NCBI GenBank assembly: GCA_902793405.1
Contig: CADBDH010000010.1
Location: forward strand, 62,001-126,000
Length of the DNA stretch: 64,000 nt
Origin: an uncultured Bacteroidales bacterium
GTDB taxonomy: Bacteria > Bacteroidota > Bacteroidia > Bacteroidales > Muribaculaceae
Reading direction: 5' to 3'
How positions within the stretch are numbered: position 1 is the first letter of the stretch; each line of letters opens with the position of its first letter. This document shows, one piece after another, positions 43,536-53,023 of this stretch. The translations under genes were made by a program, and so were the position numbers. A model generated the notes under the pieces. The model saw nothing but the letters and a program-made list of their open reading frames with translations. It did no database searches and had not been told where the DNA came from.

Positions 43536-44513
43536 TTATATTCTTTTACCGGGTACTGTGGCCAGCAGCAGGCGGGCCGATCCGTTCATCTCTACCCTAT
43601 CGGCGATAGCGGGAACCAGCGCCGTCTCGCCCTGACGCAGGGTAACCGGTGTCATTCCCTTCATTTGCAGGGTGGTCCCACCCTGAATGCAGATAACGGC
43701 CACAAAGGTGTGGCAGCCGGGATTCTCCAGGCAGTAGTCGCCGTTAAATTCCAGATGACGCACGACAAATTCGGGACTGTCCACGAGCAGTGTCATGCCG
43801 GGAGCGACGTTAGGTTTGTCAACCACTTTTCCTACTCCGAGGGTGAAGTCGAGAGCCTCACGGGCCTCCTGGATATGGAGCGGGCGAAGTTTGCCGTCGG
43901 TGTCAAAGCGATTATAGTCCCACACGCGGTAGGTGATATCGCTCGACTGCTGTATCTCGACCAGCATGTTGCCGGCGCCGATGGAATGTATCTGACCTGC
44001 AGGGATATAGAACACGTCTCCTGGCTTGGAATAGGTCGCATTGACGATATCGAGGATGGAGCCTTCGGCCAGGCTGCGGTCAAATTCCTCGACCTGCACG
44101 GGACGGTTGAAGCCCGTGCGAATCAGCGAGTGCTCATCGGCCTGAAGGATGTACCACATCTCGTTCTTGCCCGAGCAGCCGTGCCGCTGTCGTGCCATCT
44201 TATCGTCGGGATGCACTTGAATGGACAGGTCGCGATGAGCATCAATGAACTTGATGAGCAGCGGGAAGTTATCGCCATAGCGGTGACGCACTTCATCGCC
44301 GACCAGTTCGTCACCATGATGGCGCACAAGCTGGGAAAGTGTCATGCCGGCTTCCAGGCCTTCGGCCACAACCGACTCACGACCGGGCATCGCCGACAGT
44401 TCCCAAGTCTCGCCAATGAGTTGATCACTTGCTGGCAATCCCTTAAATTCCAGCAACTTGCTGCCGCCCCAAAGGACGGGTTTCAATATCGTATTGAATT
44501 TATATATCTGCAT
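43536..44513 (-). CDS. manA: Class I mannose-6-phosphate isomerase
   Basis: 325 residues. It opens with KFNTILKPVLWGGSKL and has the metal site residues of type I isomerases: FIDAHRDLSIQVHPDDKMA (Gln and His), GKNEMWYIL (Glu) and the second His in FYIPAGQIHSIG, with VWDYNR after it. The enzyme interconverts mannose-6-P and fructose-6-P in the cytoplasm. The neighbour on the left is mltG (15-base gap); a GH18/SusCD locus lies upstream, so entry of mannose from glycans into glycolysis is a fitting though unproven role. Confidence 0.92.
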   Translation of the reverse strand: MQIYKFNTILKPVLWGGSKLLEFKGLPASDQLIGETWELSAMPGRESVVAEGLEAGMTLSQLVRHHGDELVGDEVRHRYGDNFPLLIKFIDAHRDLSIQVHPDDKMARQRHGCSGKNEMWYILQADEHSLIRTGFNRPVQVEEFDRSLAEGSILDIVNATYSKPGDVFYIPAGQIHSIGAGNMLVEIQQSSDITYRVWDYNRFDTDGKLRPLHIQEAREALDFTLGVGKVVDKPNVAPGMTLLVDSPEFVVRHLEFNGDYCLENPGCHTFVAVICIQGGTTLQMKGMTPVTLRQGETALVPAIADRVEMNGSARLLLATVPGKRI

Positions 44514-44533
44514 AATCCCAAAAGTTTAACTCA

Positions 44534-44541
44534 CAAAAGTA
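44534..44541 (-). promoter_or_regulatory. TACTTTTG -7 box of manA
   Basis: CAAAAGTA on the plus strand, 21 bases before the ATG at 44513. Confidence 0.5.
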
Positions 44542-44606
44542 GTAAAAACATTTTAAATAACTGATTCAAGCATGTTTTTATTGTCTTATGATGCACAAGC
44601 ATGAGA

Positions 44607-45824
44607 TTACTGGGCCACTTTATTGTTATCGTCTTTGACCCACTTGATGTATCGGCTATAGTCATGAGCAACGAGAACGCCGTTCTCGCGGTCGTCGCGC
44701 CAGGTGTCGGTCCAGTCCATGTCATAACCGTGTCCCGTAGCGTCGTGGAAGATGTGGCCCTCGCCCTCGTTCATCTTCCAGTAAGCAACCAGGCCGTCGC
44801 TGTGGGCATTCACACCGGCAAAGCCCGTGGAAATCTCGCTGGCCGTGAGCGCACGGTTCCACACGCGCACCTCGCACAGACGGCCCTGGAAGAACTGGCT
44901 ATTGCGGTAATTGCCCCACGACATGCCCAGTTCGAAGCGTTGGAACGGTGTCGCCTTGCCGCTGCCGCTTGTCTGGGCATCCTCCACTCCATCGACATAC
45001 ATCTTGAAGGTCGAGCCGTCGTAGGTGCACGAGACAAGATACCAGCGGTTGGTCTTGAAATGGGTCGAGGAGAAGCACCGCCCACCGGGCAGCACCCACT
45101 GCAGGATGTCACCACCCGCCGAGCCGTTCTCGCCGAAGCGGAACATGTTGGCTTCCTCCTCGTTCTTGCCCTCGATAGACAGCACGCGCTTGATATTGCC
45201 CACGTTGCCGAACTGATAGGAATAGACCTTGAACTCGATGGTGTAGTTGGTCAGATTCACCATCTTGTCGTCGGGGAAGATGTAGTTGGACGAAGCCTGC
45301 TGGTTGTTCTCCAGCGAGTAGAACGAGATGATGCGTGAAATCTGCAGGAAAATGGTGCGCGAACTCTCAATCACATCACCGCCGTCGCCCATCACCTGCT
45401 GGATGGTCACAGGGATGACATAGGTGGCTCCCTCGATGAAGGCGTCGGTGCTGAGGACCTTGACCTGGGCAGCGGTAGACAGAGCCTCGCCCTGTTGGAT
45501 GGTCACCTCGCTGTTTTCGAGCGTGACGGCCGATGCCGGCACGGGATAGTAGGCCGTGCCATACTGGGCATTATAAGCACGCACCAGGGCCGTATCGATG
45601 GCCAGGCGCACGGTCACCGCCTTGGAGCAGCGGCGCGTGGCCTTGACAGTCACGGCATAAGCCGCGGGCAATTCCTCAACAGTGAAACGCTGCACCGGCA
45701 CCTGCTCGGTACCCGCGATGAGCAATCCCACCTTCTGGTAATCAAACTTGTCGCCCTCGCTGTCACAGGCCGCAAAAACCAGCGTCATCAGCACAACAGC
45801 AACAATATATCTTAAAATTTTCAT
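44607..45824 (-). CDS. Surface lipoprotein with DUF1735 and LamG-like domains (glycan-binding)
   Basis: 405 residues from ATG at 45824; lipobox LMTLVFAACDSEGDK. The N-terminal part (about 30-160) is DUF1735-like (RFTVEELPAAYAVTVKATRR). The C-terminal part is a LamG/concanavalin-like jelly roll (NYTIEFKVYSYQFGNVGNIK, WYLVSCTYDGSTFKMYVDG, LCEVRVWNRALTASEI, GLVAYWKMNEGEG). In Bacteroides N-glycan loci such proteins sit beside SusC/SusD and a GH18 enzyme and bind glycan at the surface. It is the last gene of the locus here. No catalytic residues are seen. Confidence 0.82.
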   Translation of the reverse strand: MKILRYIVAVVLMTLVFAACDSEGDKFDYQKVGLLIAGTEQVPVQRFTVEELPAAYAVTVKATRRCSKAVTVRLAIDTALVRAYNAQYGTAYYPVPASAVTLENSEVTIQQGEALSTAAQVKVLSTDAFIEGATYVIPVTIQQVMGDGGDVIESSRTIFLQISRIISFYSLENNQQASSNYIFPDDKMVNLTNYTIEFKVYSYQFGNVGNIKRVLSIEGKNEEEANMFRFGENGSAGGDILQWVLPGGRCFSSTHFKTNRWYLVSCTYDGSTFKMYVDGVEDAQTSGSGKATPFQRFELGMSWGNYRNSQFFQGRLCEVRVWNRALTASEISTGFAGVNAHSDGLVAYWKMNEGEGHIFHDATGHGYDMDWTDTWRDDRENGVLVAHDYSRYIKWVKDDNNKVAQ

Positions 45825-45829
45825 TATCA

Positions 45830-45857
45830 TAACTCCTAATTCCTAATTCCTAACTCC
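45830..45857. repeat. 7-bp tandem array filling the DUF1735/GH18 spacer
   Basis: TAACTCC, TAATTCC, TAATTCC and TAACTCC. It begins at the next start codons (45824/45830) and includes the GH18 stop (45843-45845). The unit is the same as at 34896-34930. Confidence 0.8.
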
Positions 45858-46781
45858 TGATGCCGGATTCATAATCTGGATAGCACGGCGAATGGCGCCA
45901 TAGGGCACGCCGTCGCTCGTGTTGTAGTAGTTACGTTCCACATAGTAGGCACCGCAGCCCCCCTTGTGGCCCGTAGCAGGTTCCCAAGCCGCATAGTTGA
46001 AGATTTCGCCGCCCGTAGGCTTCTGGCCGAAGGACTCGCAATAGACGGTCTTCTCGTCGGGATGCCCCATGGCCCCCACGCCAGCGCCCTGCTGACTGTA
46101 GGCCTGCTTGACGTAGTAGTCCACATAGGGGTCACACGCCGCTGGCGGCGACACCGAGAAATAGTCCACGATGACCAGTTTCTCAGGGTAAGTTCCGTTG
46201 GGACCGAAAATCTTGTCACACTCGTCGATGGCCCAGGTCAGATGCTGGCCGTTCCAGCCCTCGTAGTCAAAGTCCACACCGTCGAGGCCTGTCTTGACCA
46301 CAGTATCGCACACCCAGCGCGCATAGGCGCGGATGGCCTCCTCGCTGCGGTCGCCCGACAGGTCATAGATGGTGCCGCCTGTCGTAAACTTGTGGTTATA
46401 GTTCGACGCGTCGGCATGGAAGACAAAGCGGGTGCCTTTCTTCTCGCGCGTCTCTATCATGTCCTGATAGGCCACGGGATGCGTCTCGGGCGTCGGGATG
46501 CCCATCCACAGGTTCACGATGTCGATGCTGTCGGGCAGGCCGATGATGCGCTCACCCCACGAGGCGGGATCCTTGTAGCCACTGGCGCCCTCGATGGGTG
46601 CCCAGTCGGCATAATACACGTAGCAGATCTCGTGCTCGCTGGCCTTGTAGTCGCGCAGCGCCTGATAATACTCCTCGCTGTACTCCTTGAGCGGCTGCAG
46701 GTCCAAGGCCTCAGGCTCGGTATCACATGCCGTGACAACGAGAACAAGTAAAGCCGCCGATAAATATCTTGTCAGTTTCAT
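45843..46781 (-). CDS. GH18-family lipoprotein, probable endo-beta-N-acetylglucosaminidase
   Basis: 312 residues; lipobox LVLVVTACDTEPEA. The TIM-barrel carries the GH18 signature GLDGVDFDYEGWNG, with the catalytic Glu in DFDYE, plus HEICYVYYADWAPIEG early and VERNYYNTSDGVPYGAIRRA at the end. Endo-type GH18 enzymes in Bacteroides cleave the chitobiose core of N-glycans at the cell surface. It is encoded directly after SusD. Chitin is an alternative substrate; the DUF1735/LamG neighbour favours N-glycans. The last residues before the stop lie in the 7-bp array. Confidence 0.85.
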   Translation of the reverse strand: MKLTRYLSAALLVLVVTACDTEPEALDLQPLKEYSEEYYQALRDYKASEHEICYVYYADWAPIEGASGYKDPASWGERIIGLPDSIDIVNLWMGIPTPETHPVAYQDMIETREKKGTRFVFHADASNYNHKFTTGGTIYDLSGDRSEEAIRAYARWVCDTVVKTGLDGVDFDYEGWNGQHLTWAIDECDKIFGPNGTYPEKLVIVDYFSVSPPAACDPYVDYYVKQAYSQQGAGVGAMGHPDEKTVYCESFGQKPTGGEIFNYAAWEPATGHKGGCGAYYVERNYYNTSDGVPYGAIRRAIQIMNPASGVRN

Positions 46782-46786
46782 ATCTC

Positions 46787-46814
46787 ACTAATCACTAATC
46801 TCTAATCATCAATC
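46787..46814. repeat. 7-bp tandem array filling the GH18/SusD spacer
   Basis: ACTAATC, ACTAATC, TCTAATC and ATCAATC. The array starts six bases from the GH18 ATG (46781) and contains the SusD stop (46802-46804), so the C-terminal VIDD is repeat-encoded. Confidence 0.8.
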
Positions 46815-48430
46815 ACTCTACGGTCCCACCACAGTCGGGTGCCGCCATTGTCCTGACCACCGCCCGGGGCCTCGGCATCCAGCAGTTGGATGGCAGCCTG
46901 CACAGCGGCCTCGTTGGTGTTGTATTCCTGCACCGGGAAGGGGCAACGGCGCACCTGGATTTGGGTATCTATCAGTCCCTGGCTGTCGTTGTTCACAACG
47001 GGCAGCAGGCGGGGATAGCCCGTACGGCGGAACTCCGCCCAGCCCTCACAGCCATCGGGGAACATCGCAATCCATTTCTGGGTAATGATGCGCTCCAGGT
47101 TGGTCTCAAAGTCGGCCTCATCGTCCCAGGCGATGGTGATACTGCTGGGAGCCGATGCCGCATTGCCGCCATTGGTGCGGTCCACATATCGGGTGGGTAT
47201 CAATGACGAGTTGGTGATGTAAGCGTCCTCGCCGCTCACGCCGTTCTCGCTGAATGAAGCGCGGATGCCCGCCTCATAGAAGGCGCGTGCCGTTCCGCCC
47301 ATGTTCCAACCGCGCAGCGCCGCCTCGGCACGCAGGAAGTAGCCCTCGGCGGCCGTCATCCACACGATGGGTGTGGTGGCACGGTCGACGTTCAGGTTGG
47401 AGATATAGGCGCCGGCATAGCGCGTGGGGTTCATGTTGTGGACGCCCAGTCGCACGCCGTGATACTTGTTATCGCTGCTGGCGGGAACGAAGTAGGCCGC
47501 CAGACGCGGGTCGCTGTAACCGTTCATGTAGCAGTCCATCGTCGCGCCCATGCGCACCTCACCCGCATTGAAGTTATAAGCGATATCATAGTTGGGGTGG
47601 AAGTAGGTCAAACGGCCGTGCAGCAGTTGGGCACGCTCGGCTGCCGTCTCGATAAATCCCAGCGGGCAAGCCGCCGATTTTTCGGCTTCCTGTCGGGCCA
47701 GGGCGGCATCGGCATAAACCACACGCAAGGCCAGACGCAGTCGCAAGGTGTTGGCAAACTTGACCCAACGGGCCACGTTGCCCTCATAGACGTTGTCATA
47801 GTCGGGCAAAAGCGATTCCCCCGACTCGGCCAGCGGGGTGAGCACGTCGATGGCGCTATCCAGTTCGGAGAAAAAACGGGTGTACACGTCCTGCTGGCGA
47901 TTATAGGTCGTGCCTAGGCTTCCGCTGCCAAAGCTGATATAAGGAATGGGACCGTACATGTCGGTCACGCGGTGCAAGGCCTCGACCTTGACAATCGTGG
48001 CAAGGGCGGCCACCGCCGGCTGGTTCATCTCTCCCGCCACACGGGTCACACGCTGCCAGGCCGGCATCACCTCGCTGAAGGCGCGCGTGAACATCTGGTC
48101 ATACCAGCCGCTCACAAAACTGTAGGAGCCGTTGTGCACACCGTTGCGCCAAGTGCCCGTCAGGCCCACATAGCCCGAAAAGGCATCGGCACTCAAGCCC
48201 TGAGCCACCTGGTAGTCCGACGACAGGCAGTTGCCCGAGCCGTCATCAAACAGGACGACCCGATTGACCATCTGCGAGAAAAACGCACCCACATTTTGGT
48301 AGTCCCGGGCCAGTTCCTCATCGGTGAGCTGGTGCTGGTTGGTGTTGATATCGTCAAACGACTTGGTGCATCCGGCCAGCATGATTGTGGCGGTCACCAC
48401 CATGAATATATGATTGATTGTTATCTTCAT
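46802..48430 (-). CDS. susD: SusD/RagB-family glycan-binding lipoprotein
   Basis: 542 residues; lipobox TATIMLAGCTKSFDDIN. Features of the SusD-like_2 group: FDDINTNQHQLTDEEL at the N-terminus, TPR-type helices (AALATIVKVEALHRVTDMYG, RWVKFANTLRLRLALRV), GYFLRAEAALRGWNMG and ERIITQKWIAMFPDGCEGWAEFRRTGYP near the end. It caps the SusC barrel and presents glycans for import. It lies 8 bases from the (broken) susC reading frame and precedes the GH18 gene, the usual order. Confidence 0.93.
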   Translation of the reverse strand: MKITINHIFMVVTATIMLAGCTKSFDDINTNQHQLTDEELARDYQNVGAFFSQMVNRVVLFDDGSGNCLSSDYQVAQGLSADAFSGYVGLTGTWRNGVHNGSYSFVSGWYDQMFTRAFSEVMPAWQRVTRVAGEMNQPAVAALATIVKVEALHRVTDMYGPIPYISFGSGSLGTTYNRQQDVYTRFFSELDSAIDVLTPLAESGESLLPDYDNVYEGNVARWVKFANTLRLRLALRVVYADAALARQEAEKSAACPLGFIETAAERAQLLHGRLTYFHPNYDIAYNFNAGEVRMGATMDCYMNGYSDPRLAAYFVPASSDNKYHGVRLGVHNMNPTRYAGAYISNLNVDRATTPIVWMTAAEGYFLRAEAALRGWNMGGTARAFYEAGIRASFSENGVSGEDAYITNSSLIPTRYVDRTNGGNAASAPSSITIAWDDEADFETNLERIITQKWIAMFPDGCEGWAEFRRTGYPRLLPVVNNDSQGLIDTQIQVRRCPFPVQEYNTNEAAVQAAIQLLDAEAPGGGQDNGGTRLWWDRRVIDD

Positions 48431-48437
48431 AGCCGCA

Positions 48438-51400
48438 TCAGAATCTGAGTTTCACATTAAATCCCATCGACCGCAGGCTGGGCTGCATAAAGTAGTCGAT
48501 GCCCTGGTAGTAAGTACCCGTGTTGGAGGTCATCTCGGGGTCATAGGGGGCTTTGTTATAAAGCATGCACAGGTTGTGTGCGACAAAGGACACATTCAGT
48601 CCCTTAATCCACTTGACCCAGCGGTAAACCGGCACATCATAGCCGATGCTCAACTCGGCCAGACGCAGGTTGGTCGCACTATAGACGTAGCGGGAATCGA
48701 CCGTGCCGTTTGGGTTGCCCACGGTCTGGTAATAGCCCTGGGGATTGATTTTCTTGCCGTTGATAAGGACTCCGCCGTCGTTGCGGGCGTTCTGGGAGGC
48801 CTCACTGGCGCCATAGTAGTCGAGGATGGCCTGGGTCTCGCTCACGACGATGCCGCCATAGCGGTAGGCGAACAGGGCCGACAGGGTCACACCCTTGAAA
48901 CTGATTGAGTTGCCCCACGACAGATTGTACTTGGGAGCGGCTTGGCCGGCATAAATGTAATAGGCATTATTGTTGGGATTGGCCTCGACAGTCTGGCGCT
49001 CGGGATTGACGTAGATGGCGCCATGTTCGTCGGTCTTGAGCGTCGAGACATACACGTCGCTCAACGTGCCGCCCTCGGTCAGGCGAATCTGGTAGCCCGA
49101 GGTGCCTCCCATGTAGAGTTCGTCAAGGTTATAAATCTCGCCGTCGATGGGATTGCGCCAGTTCTTGAGCAGTTCCTTCACCTTGTTTTGGTTAAGTGTC
49201 CAGGTCAAATAAGTTTCCCAAGTCACTGGGCCCAGGGGCTGGGTATAACGCGCAGTTAGTTCAACGCCCTCGTTATCGACACGGCCACCGTTGACCACCG
49301 CACTGGTATAACCCGACGAAGCGGGCAGCGTGGGATAGAAGAACTGGTTGCGCGTGATGGATTTATATAGAGTCATATTCACTTTCAGACGGCTGCGGAA
49401 CATATACAGGTCGATACCTCGGCAAGACCGGTCGAGGGGTTGATGGCATAGGTCTCACGCGTCAAGAAAGGCTCGCCCGGCTCGTTACCCACTTGGGAGT
49501 AGCCTATGCGGGTCTTGAAGAAATTGAGCCAATCACATTCTATATCCAGCTCTTTCAACGCGTCGGTCCATACACAAGAAAGGCCAGCCGACCAGTAGAA
49601 GTAACTCTTCTCGAGTTTGCTCGACCAGTCGTTGCGGGCAGTGACATCAATATAGATAAAACTTTGAGCTCCCACTTGAGCGGTGGCATACACGCTCTGC
49701 AGCTGGGTGCGGTAGCTGCTCTGCACGGGTTTGAAAGTCGAGTTGGTGGTCTCGACGTTGGCATAGGTGAATTTGTTGGCGGTGCCCTTCAAGTGGCCAC
49801 TGAAGCCCTCGATGCTGTTGTCGCGCTGGTCAAAACTCGTGCCCAGCACAGCATTCAAACTCAAGTGGCCATCGGCAATGTAAAAGTATTTGTTGAATTT
49901 GGCAAACGCCTCGGCATAGAGTTGGCGATTGCTCACGTTGCGCAGGCCGTAGTGGCCGTATTGGGAGGCATAAAGCGTATTGGTCGAGGCAAAGAATTTT
50001 TCCTCATATTTGTCGCTGCTCTTGTCATACTTCACGCGGCCCGTGATATCGAGCCACGGCGTGATGCGCCAGTTGAGCGAGACGGTCGCCTGATGGCGCT
50101 CCTTGTGATTGACAAAGCGCTCGCGCTCGGTCTCCCAATAGGGATTCTCCATCGAGATGTCGTAGTTGTAAGGCCAGTACTGCACGGGAAAATTGCGGCC
50201 CGTGTCATAGCGCTCATAGTAGCCCAACTTGGAGAAGTCATCTCCCGCGGGAAACAGATAGACGGGTACCAGCGGATTGTGATACTGGCCCTGGCTGATC
50301 ATGTTCTGCTCCTTGACGGCACTGAGCATATAGCCCAAATCGAGCGTCATGCGGTCGTTAAGGAAGTTGGTAGTATTGCGCACGCTCACGTTGTAGCGGT
50401 CATAGTTGTTGCTGTGGATGATTCCCTGGGAATTGGTAGCGCCAAGCGACAGATAAGTCTGGTTCTTGTCGCTGCCGGTGCTCAGGCTCACCGAGTTAGC
50501 GATACTGGTGCCCGTCTGGAAGAAGTCGGCAGGATGGTAATCGCTGGGAGTTGCCAGTTTCTCGCCCCAACTGAAGTAACTGCCGGTCTCGCTGGGCCCG
50601 TACTGGTTCTGGAAACGTGGCAGCACAAAGGGCTTGGAGAACTGGAAACTGCCGTTGTAAGTCACATCTACCCTACCCGCGCGGCCGCGCTTGGTCGTGA
50701 TAAGGATGACACCGTTAGCAGCATTGGCGCCGTACAACGCTGCTGCCGAAGGGCCCGTCAGGGCGCTGACGCTCTCGATGTCGTCGGGGTTGATGTTGCT
50801 GGTGGCATCACCCGTCTGGCCTGCGCCGGCAAAGATGCCCTCGGGCTGCTCGCTCGAGAGGTTCTGCATGGGGATGCCGTCCACGACATACAGCACGTTG
50901 TTGTTGCCGTTGATACTCTTGGCACCGCGCATCACCACACGACTGCTACCGCCCGCACCCGTCGCACTGGCATTGATGGTCACACCGGCCACCTTACCGG
51001 CCAGCGAGTTGACGAAGTTGGCGTCCTGCACCCTCATCAAAGCGTCGCCTTCAACCTGCTGCACATTATAGGACAGCGACTTGGCCTCTTTTTTGATACC
51101 CAGGGCAGTCACCACCACCTCGTTGAGGACTTGTGAATCCTGCTTGAGGTCAATCGTCAGCGTCTTGCCGTCGACCAGCACTTCTCGGGTTCCGTAGCCC
51201 ACATAACTCACAATCAGGCTAGCGCCCCGTGAAGCGTTAATGCTGAATCGCCCGTCAAAGTCGGTAACGGCATTCACATTCGCGCCCTTGACGCTCACGG
51301 TCGCCCCGATGACAGGGTCACCGTTCTCGTCAAGCACCTGTCCCGTCACCGTCGAGGCCTGCATCGCGCCGCTCTGTCCCTGCGGCACTGGCGCTGCCAT

Positions 51401-51484
51401 CGCCGTGCCGCCACCCGCAACGAGCGCCGCCACCGCCAGCAACCCGGCCAAGTGATGGAACTTGAATCTCATTTTCTCTATCAT
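48438..51484 (-). pseudogene. susC: SusC/RagA-family TonB receptor gene with an internal frame-shifting deletion
   Basis: Two minus-strand frames make up one SusC. The first (51484, or ATG 51472, to 49385) has a signal peptide, a carboxypeptidase-like domain (VTGQVLDENGDPVIGATVSV), the plug (LNEVVVTALGIKKEAKSLSY, LYGANAANGVILITTKRGR) and most of the barrel. It leaves the pattern after ETYAINPSTGLAEV and stops at 49385. The second frame picks up at GIDLYMFRSRLKVNMTLYKS (about 49415) and runs to the last strand (SLRSMGFNVKLRF). SusC proteins normally have roughly 20 residues here (the LKPE-type strand), so about 55-60 bases seem lost. The junction reads GAGGTATCGACC; both parent contexts would carry GAGGT, suggesting a microhomology deletion or an assembly collapse. 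Confidence 0.85.
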
Positions 51485-51517
51485 AATCACTATAATACTT
51501 TGTTGATGTTTATGTCA

Positions 51518-51525
51518 CAAAGGTA
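51518..51525 (-). promoter_or_regulatory. TACCTTTG -7 box of the SusC/SusD/GH18 operon
   Basis: CAAAGGTA on the plus strand, 34 bases before the ATG at 51484. No SusR, HTCS or anti-sigma regulator gene is seen beside the locus. Confidence 0.55.
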
Positions 51526-51595
51526 ATAAAATAATGTGAATCATAGCCAATATTCTTGATACTATCAATCAAAAAGGAAGATGGCGGTGTGTTAT

Positions 51596-51624
51596 AAAAA
51601 AGTCGCCGCCCTGACTTGGGCGAC
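51596..51624 (-). terminator. Terminator of the 401-aa secreted protein gene
   Basis: On the minus strand GTCGCCC / GGGCGGCGAC form a stem followed by TTTTTT (51601-51596). It lies 53 bases after the stop at 51677. Confidence 0.8.
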
Positions 51625-51676
51625 GACTCGTGTAAGAATTCAGGAACCCGACAAGGAGTCCTTCAGCTTTCTCTTT

Positions 51677-52882
51677 TTACTTGATGACCTTGGCAGTGGT
51701 GCGGGTGCCGTCGGTGTAGGTGGTAACAACGATGTTCACACCATCGACAGGCTGAGCGCTCATCTGGCCAGCCAGGTTGTAGTAGTTCACGCTAGCAACG
51801 GTCTTGCCGGCATTAACCTCCTCGACAGCCGACGGAGTCTTGTTGACTTCGATGTCAATATCGCTGTAGATATTGTCGAACGAAATCTCCTTACCGGCCT
51901 CGTTGTCCACAAAGAGGGTGTAGGTCTTGGTGTGGTCCAGGCTGTAGTAGTTACCGTCCTCGGCAGCAGGAATGATGTTGCCATCAGCATCCTGCAGTTC
52001 AACTACGGCGTCCTCGAGCGGATAGGTGATGCGCACGTCATTGGTGTAATAAGGCGTGCGGAAAGCGGGCAGGCGGTGTACGGGCAACTCATACATGAGC
52101 TGGGTACCAAACACGTCGGCGATGATCTCGTAGGTCTCGTTGTTGAAGCAGTAGTTACCCGAACGCATCAGGCTGGCGCACTCGGCCTCGGCATCGTCAA
52201 ATGCCATGTAACGATACTTCATGTGAACATCTTCCCAGTTGCACATCCACAGGGTGAGGATGATGTCATTGCCCTCATAGATGAAGGGAATGAACACGTT
52301 GTCCTCGCCAGGAACGTTGAAGGGAATCTCAACGATGGTAGCGGGGTTCTCGGCGCTGGCCTCGGGATCAAAGGTGCAGATGTAACCCGGGTGGTTGCGG
52401 TAGCCGCGATAGGTCACCGTGTCGGTGAACAGATCGCCATGGGGCTGGCAACCACTGTTGGTGTAACCGTCAAACAGGTCGAGATGACCCAAACCCTCAT
52501 TCACGGTATTGCGGCACCATGCGGTCACTTCCAGGAAAATGCCATGAGCAGTATTGTCGCTGGCAACATCATATCCATCGAGTCCCAGACCGATAACCTT
52601 AGCATAGGCAGGCAGGTTAGCGGTGCCCTTGTTCACGTCACCCTTGGTGAAATCGGCGGCGGTCACGAGATACTCGGGCTGGAACTTCAACATGCGCTGT
52701 TCGGGCTTGTCATCGGGATAGTTCTGGATGTCCTGATAAACGTTCACGTCAACAGGCAGGGCAAAAAGCAAGGTGTCATTGACGGGCTGAGGCACATTCA
52801 CTGCAGTGATGTTGACTTCAGCGTTGGCAACTCCACAACATGCGACAATCATCGCAAAAGCTGAAAGTAAAGATTTCTTCAT
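51677..52882 (-). CDS. Secreted protein of unknown function with sorting-domain-like C-terminus
   Basis: 401 residues: signal peptide (KKSLLSAFAMIVACCGVANA), a beta-rich body with VEIPFNVPGEDNVFIPFIYE and LTLWMCNWEDVHMKYRYMAF, then an Ig-like domain (about 290-350). The tail is SVNYYNLAGQMSAQPVDGVN followed by IVVTTYTDGTRTTAKVIK. The same tail ends the 2021-aa protein encoded at 57018. Such YYNLxGxx...GxYIV-like tails act as type IX secretion signals. No catalytic motif is recognised; an exported binding or structural protein. Confidence 0.75.
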   Translation of the reverse strand: MKKSLLSAFAMIVACCGVANAEVNITAVNVPQPVNDTLLFALPVDVNVYQDIQNYPDDKPEQRMLKFQPEYLVTAADFTKGDVNKGTANLPAYAKVIGLGLDGYDVASDNTAHGIFLEVTAWCRNTVNEGLGHLDLFDGYTNSGCQPHGDLFTDTVTYRGYRNHPGYICTFDPEASAENPATIVEIPFNVPGEDNVFIPFIYEGNDIILTLWMCNWEDVHMKYRYMAFDDAEAECASLMRSGNYCFNNETYEIIADVFGTQLMYELPVHRLPAFRTPYYTNDVRITYPLEDAVVELQDADGNIIPAAEDGNYYSLDHTKTYTLFVDNEAGKEISFDNIYSDIDIEVNKTPSAVEEVNAGKTVASVNYYNLAGQMSAQPVDGVNIVVTTYTDGTRTTAKVIK

Positions 52883-53023
52883 AGTTCAAATAAATATTAT
52901 ATCAATAAATGTTTAGTAGTCTGTTCACACATGTATATAGTCCGTTGCAAAATAACTCCAAATTCTCGAAACGGCAAAATGATTTTTGATATTTTTTGGA
53001 AAAATATCCTTGATTTTGTCTTT

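Noticed and set aside
48438..51490. Two separate TonB receptor genes instead of one broken susC
   Set aside because: The second frame lacks signal peptide, plug and most of the barrel and continues exactly where the first leaves the family pattern.
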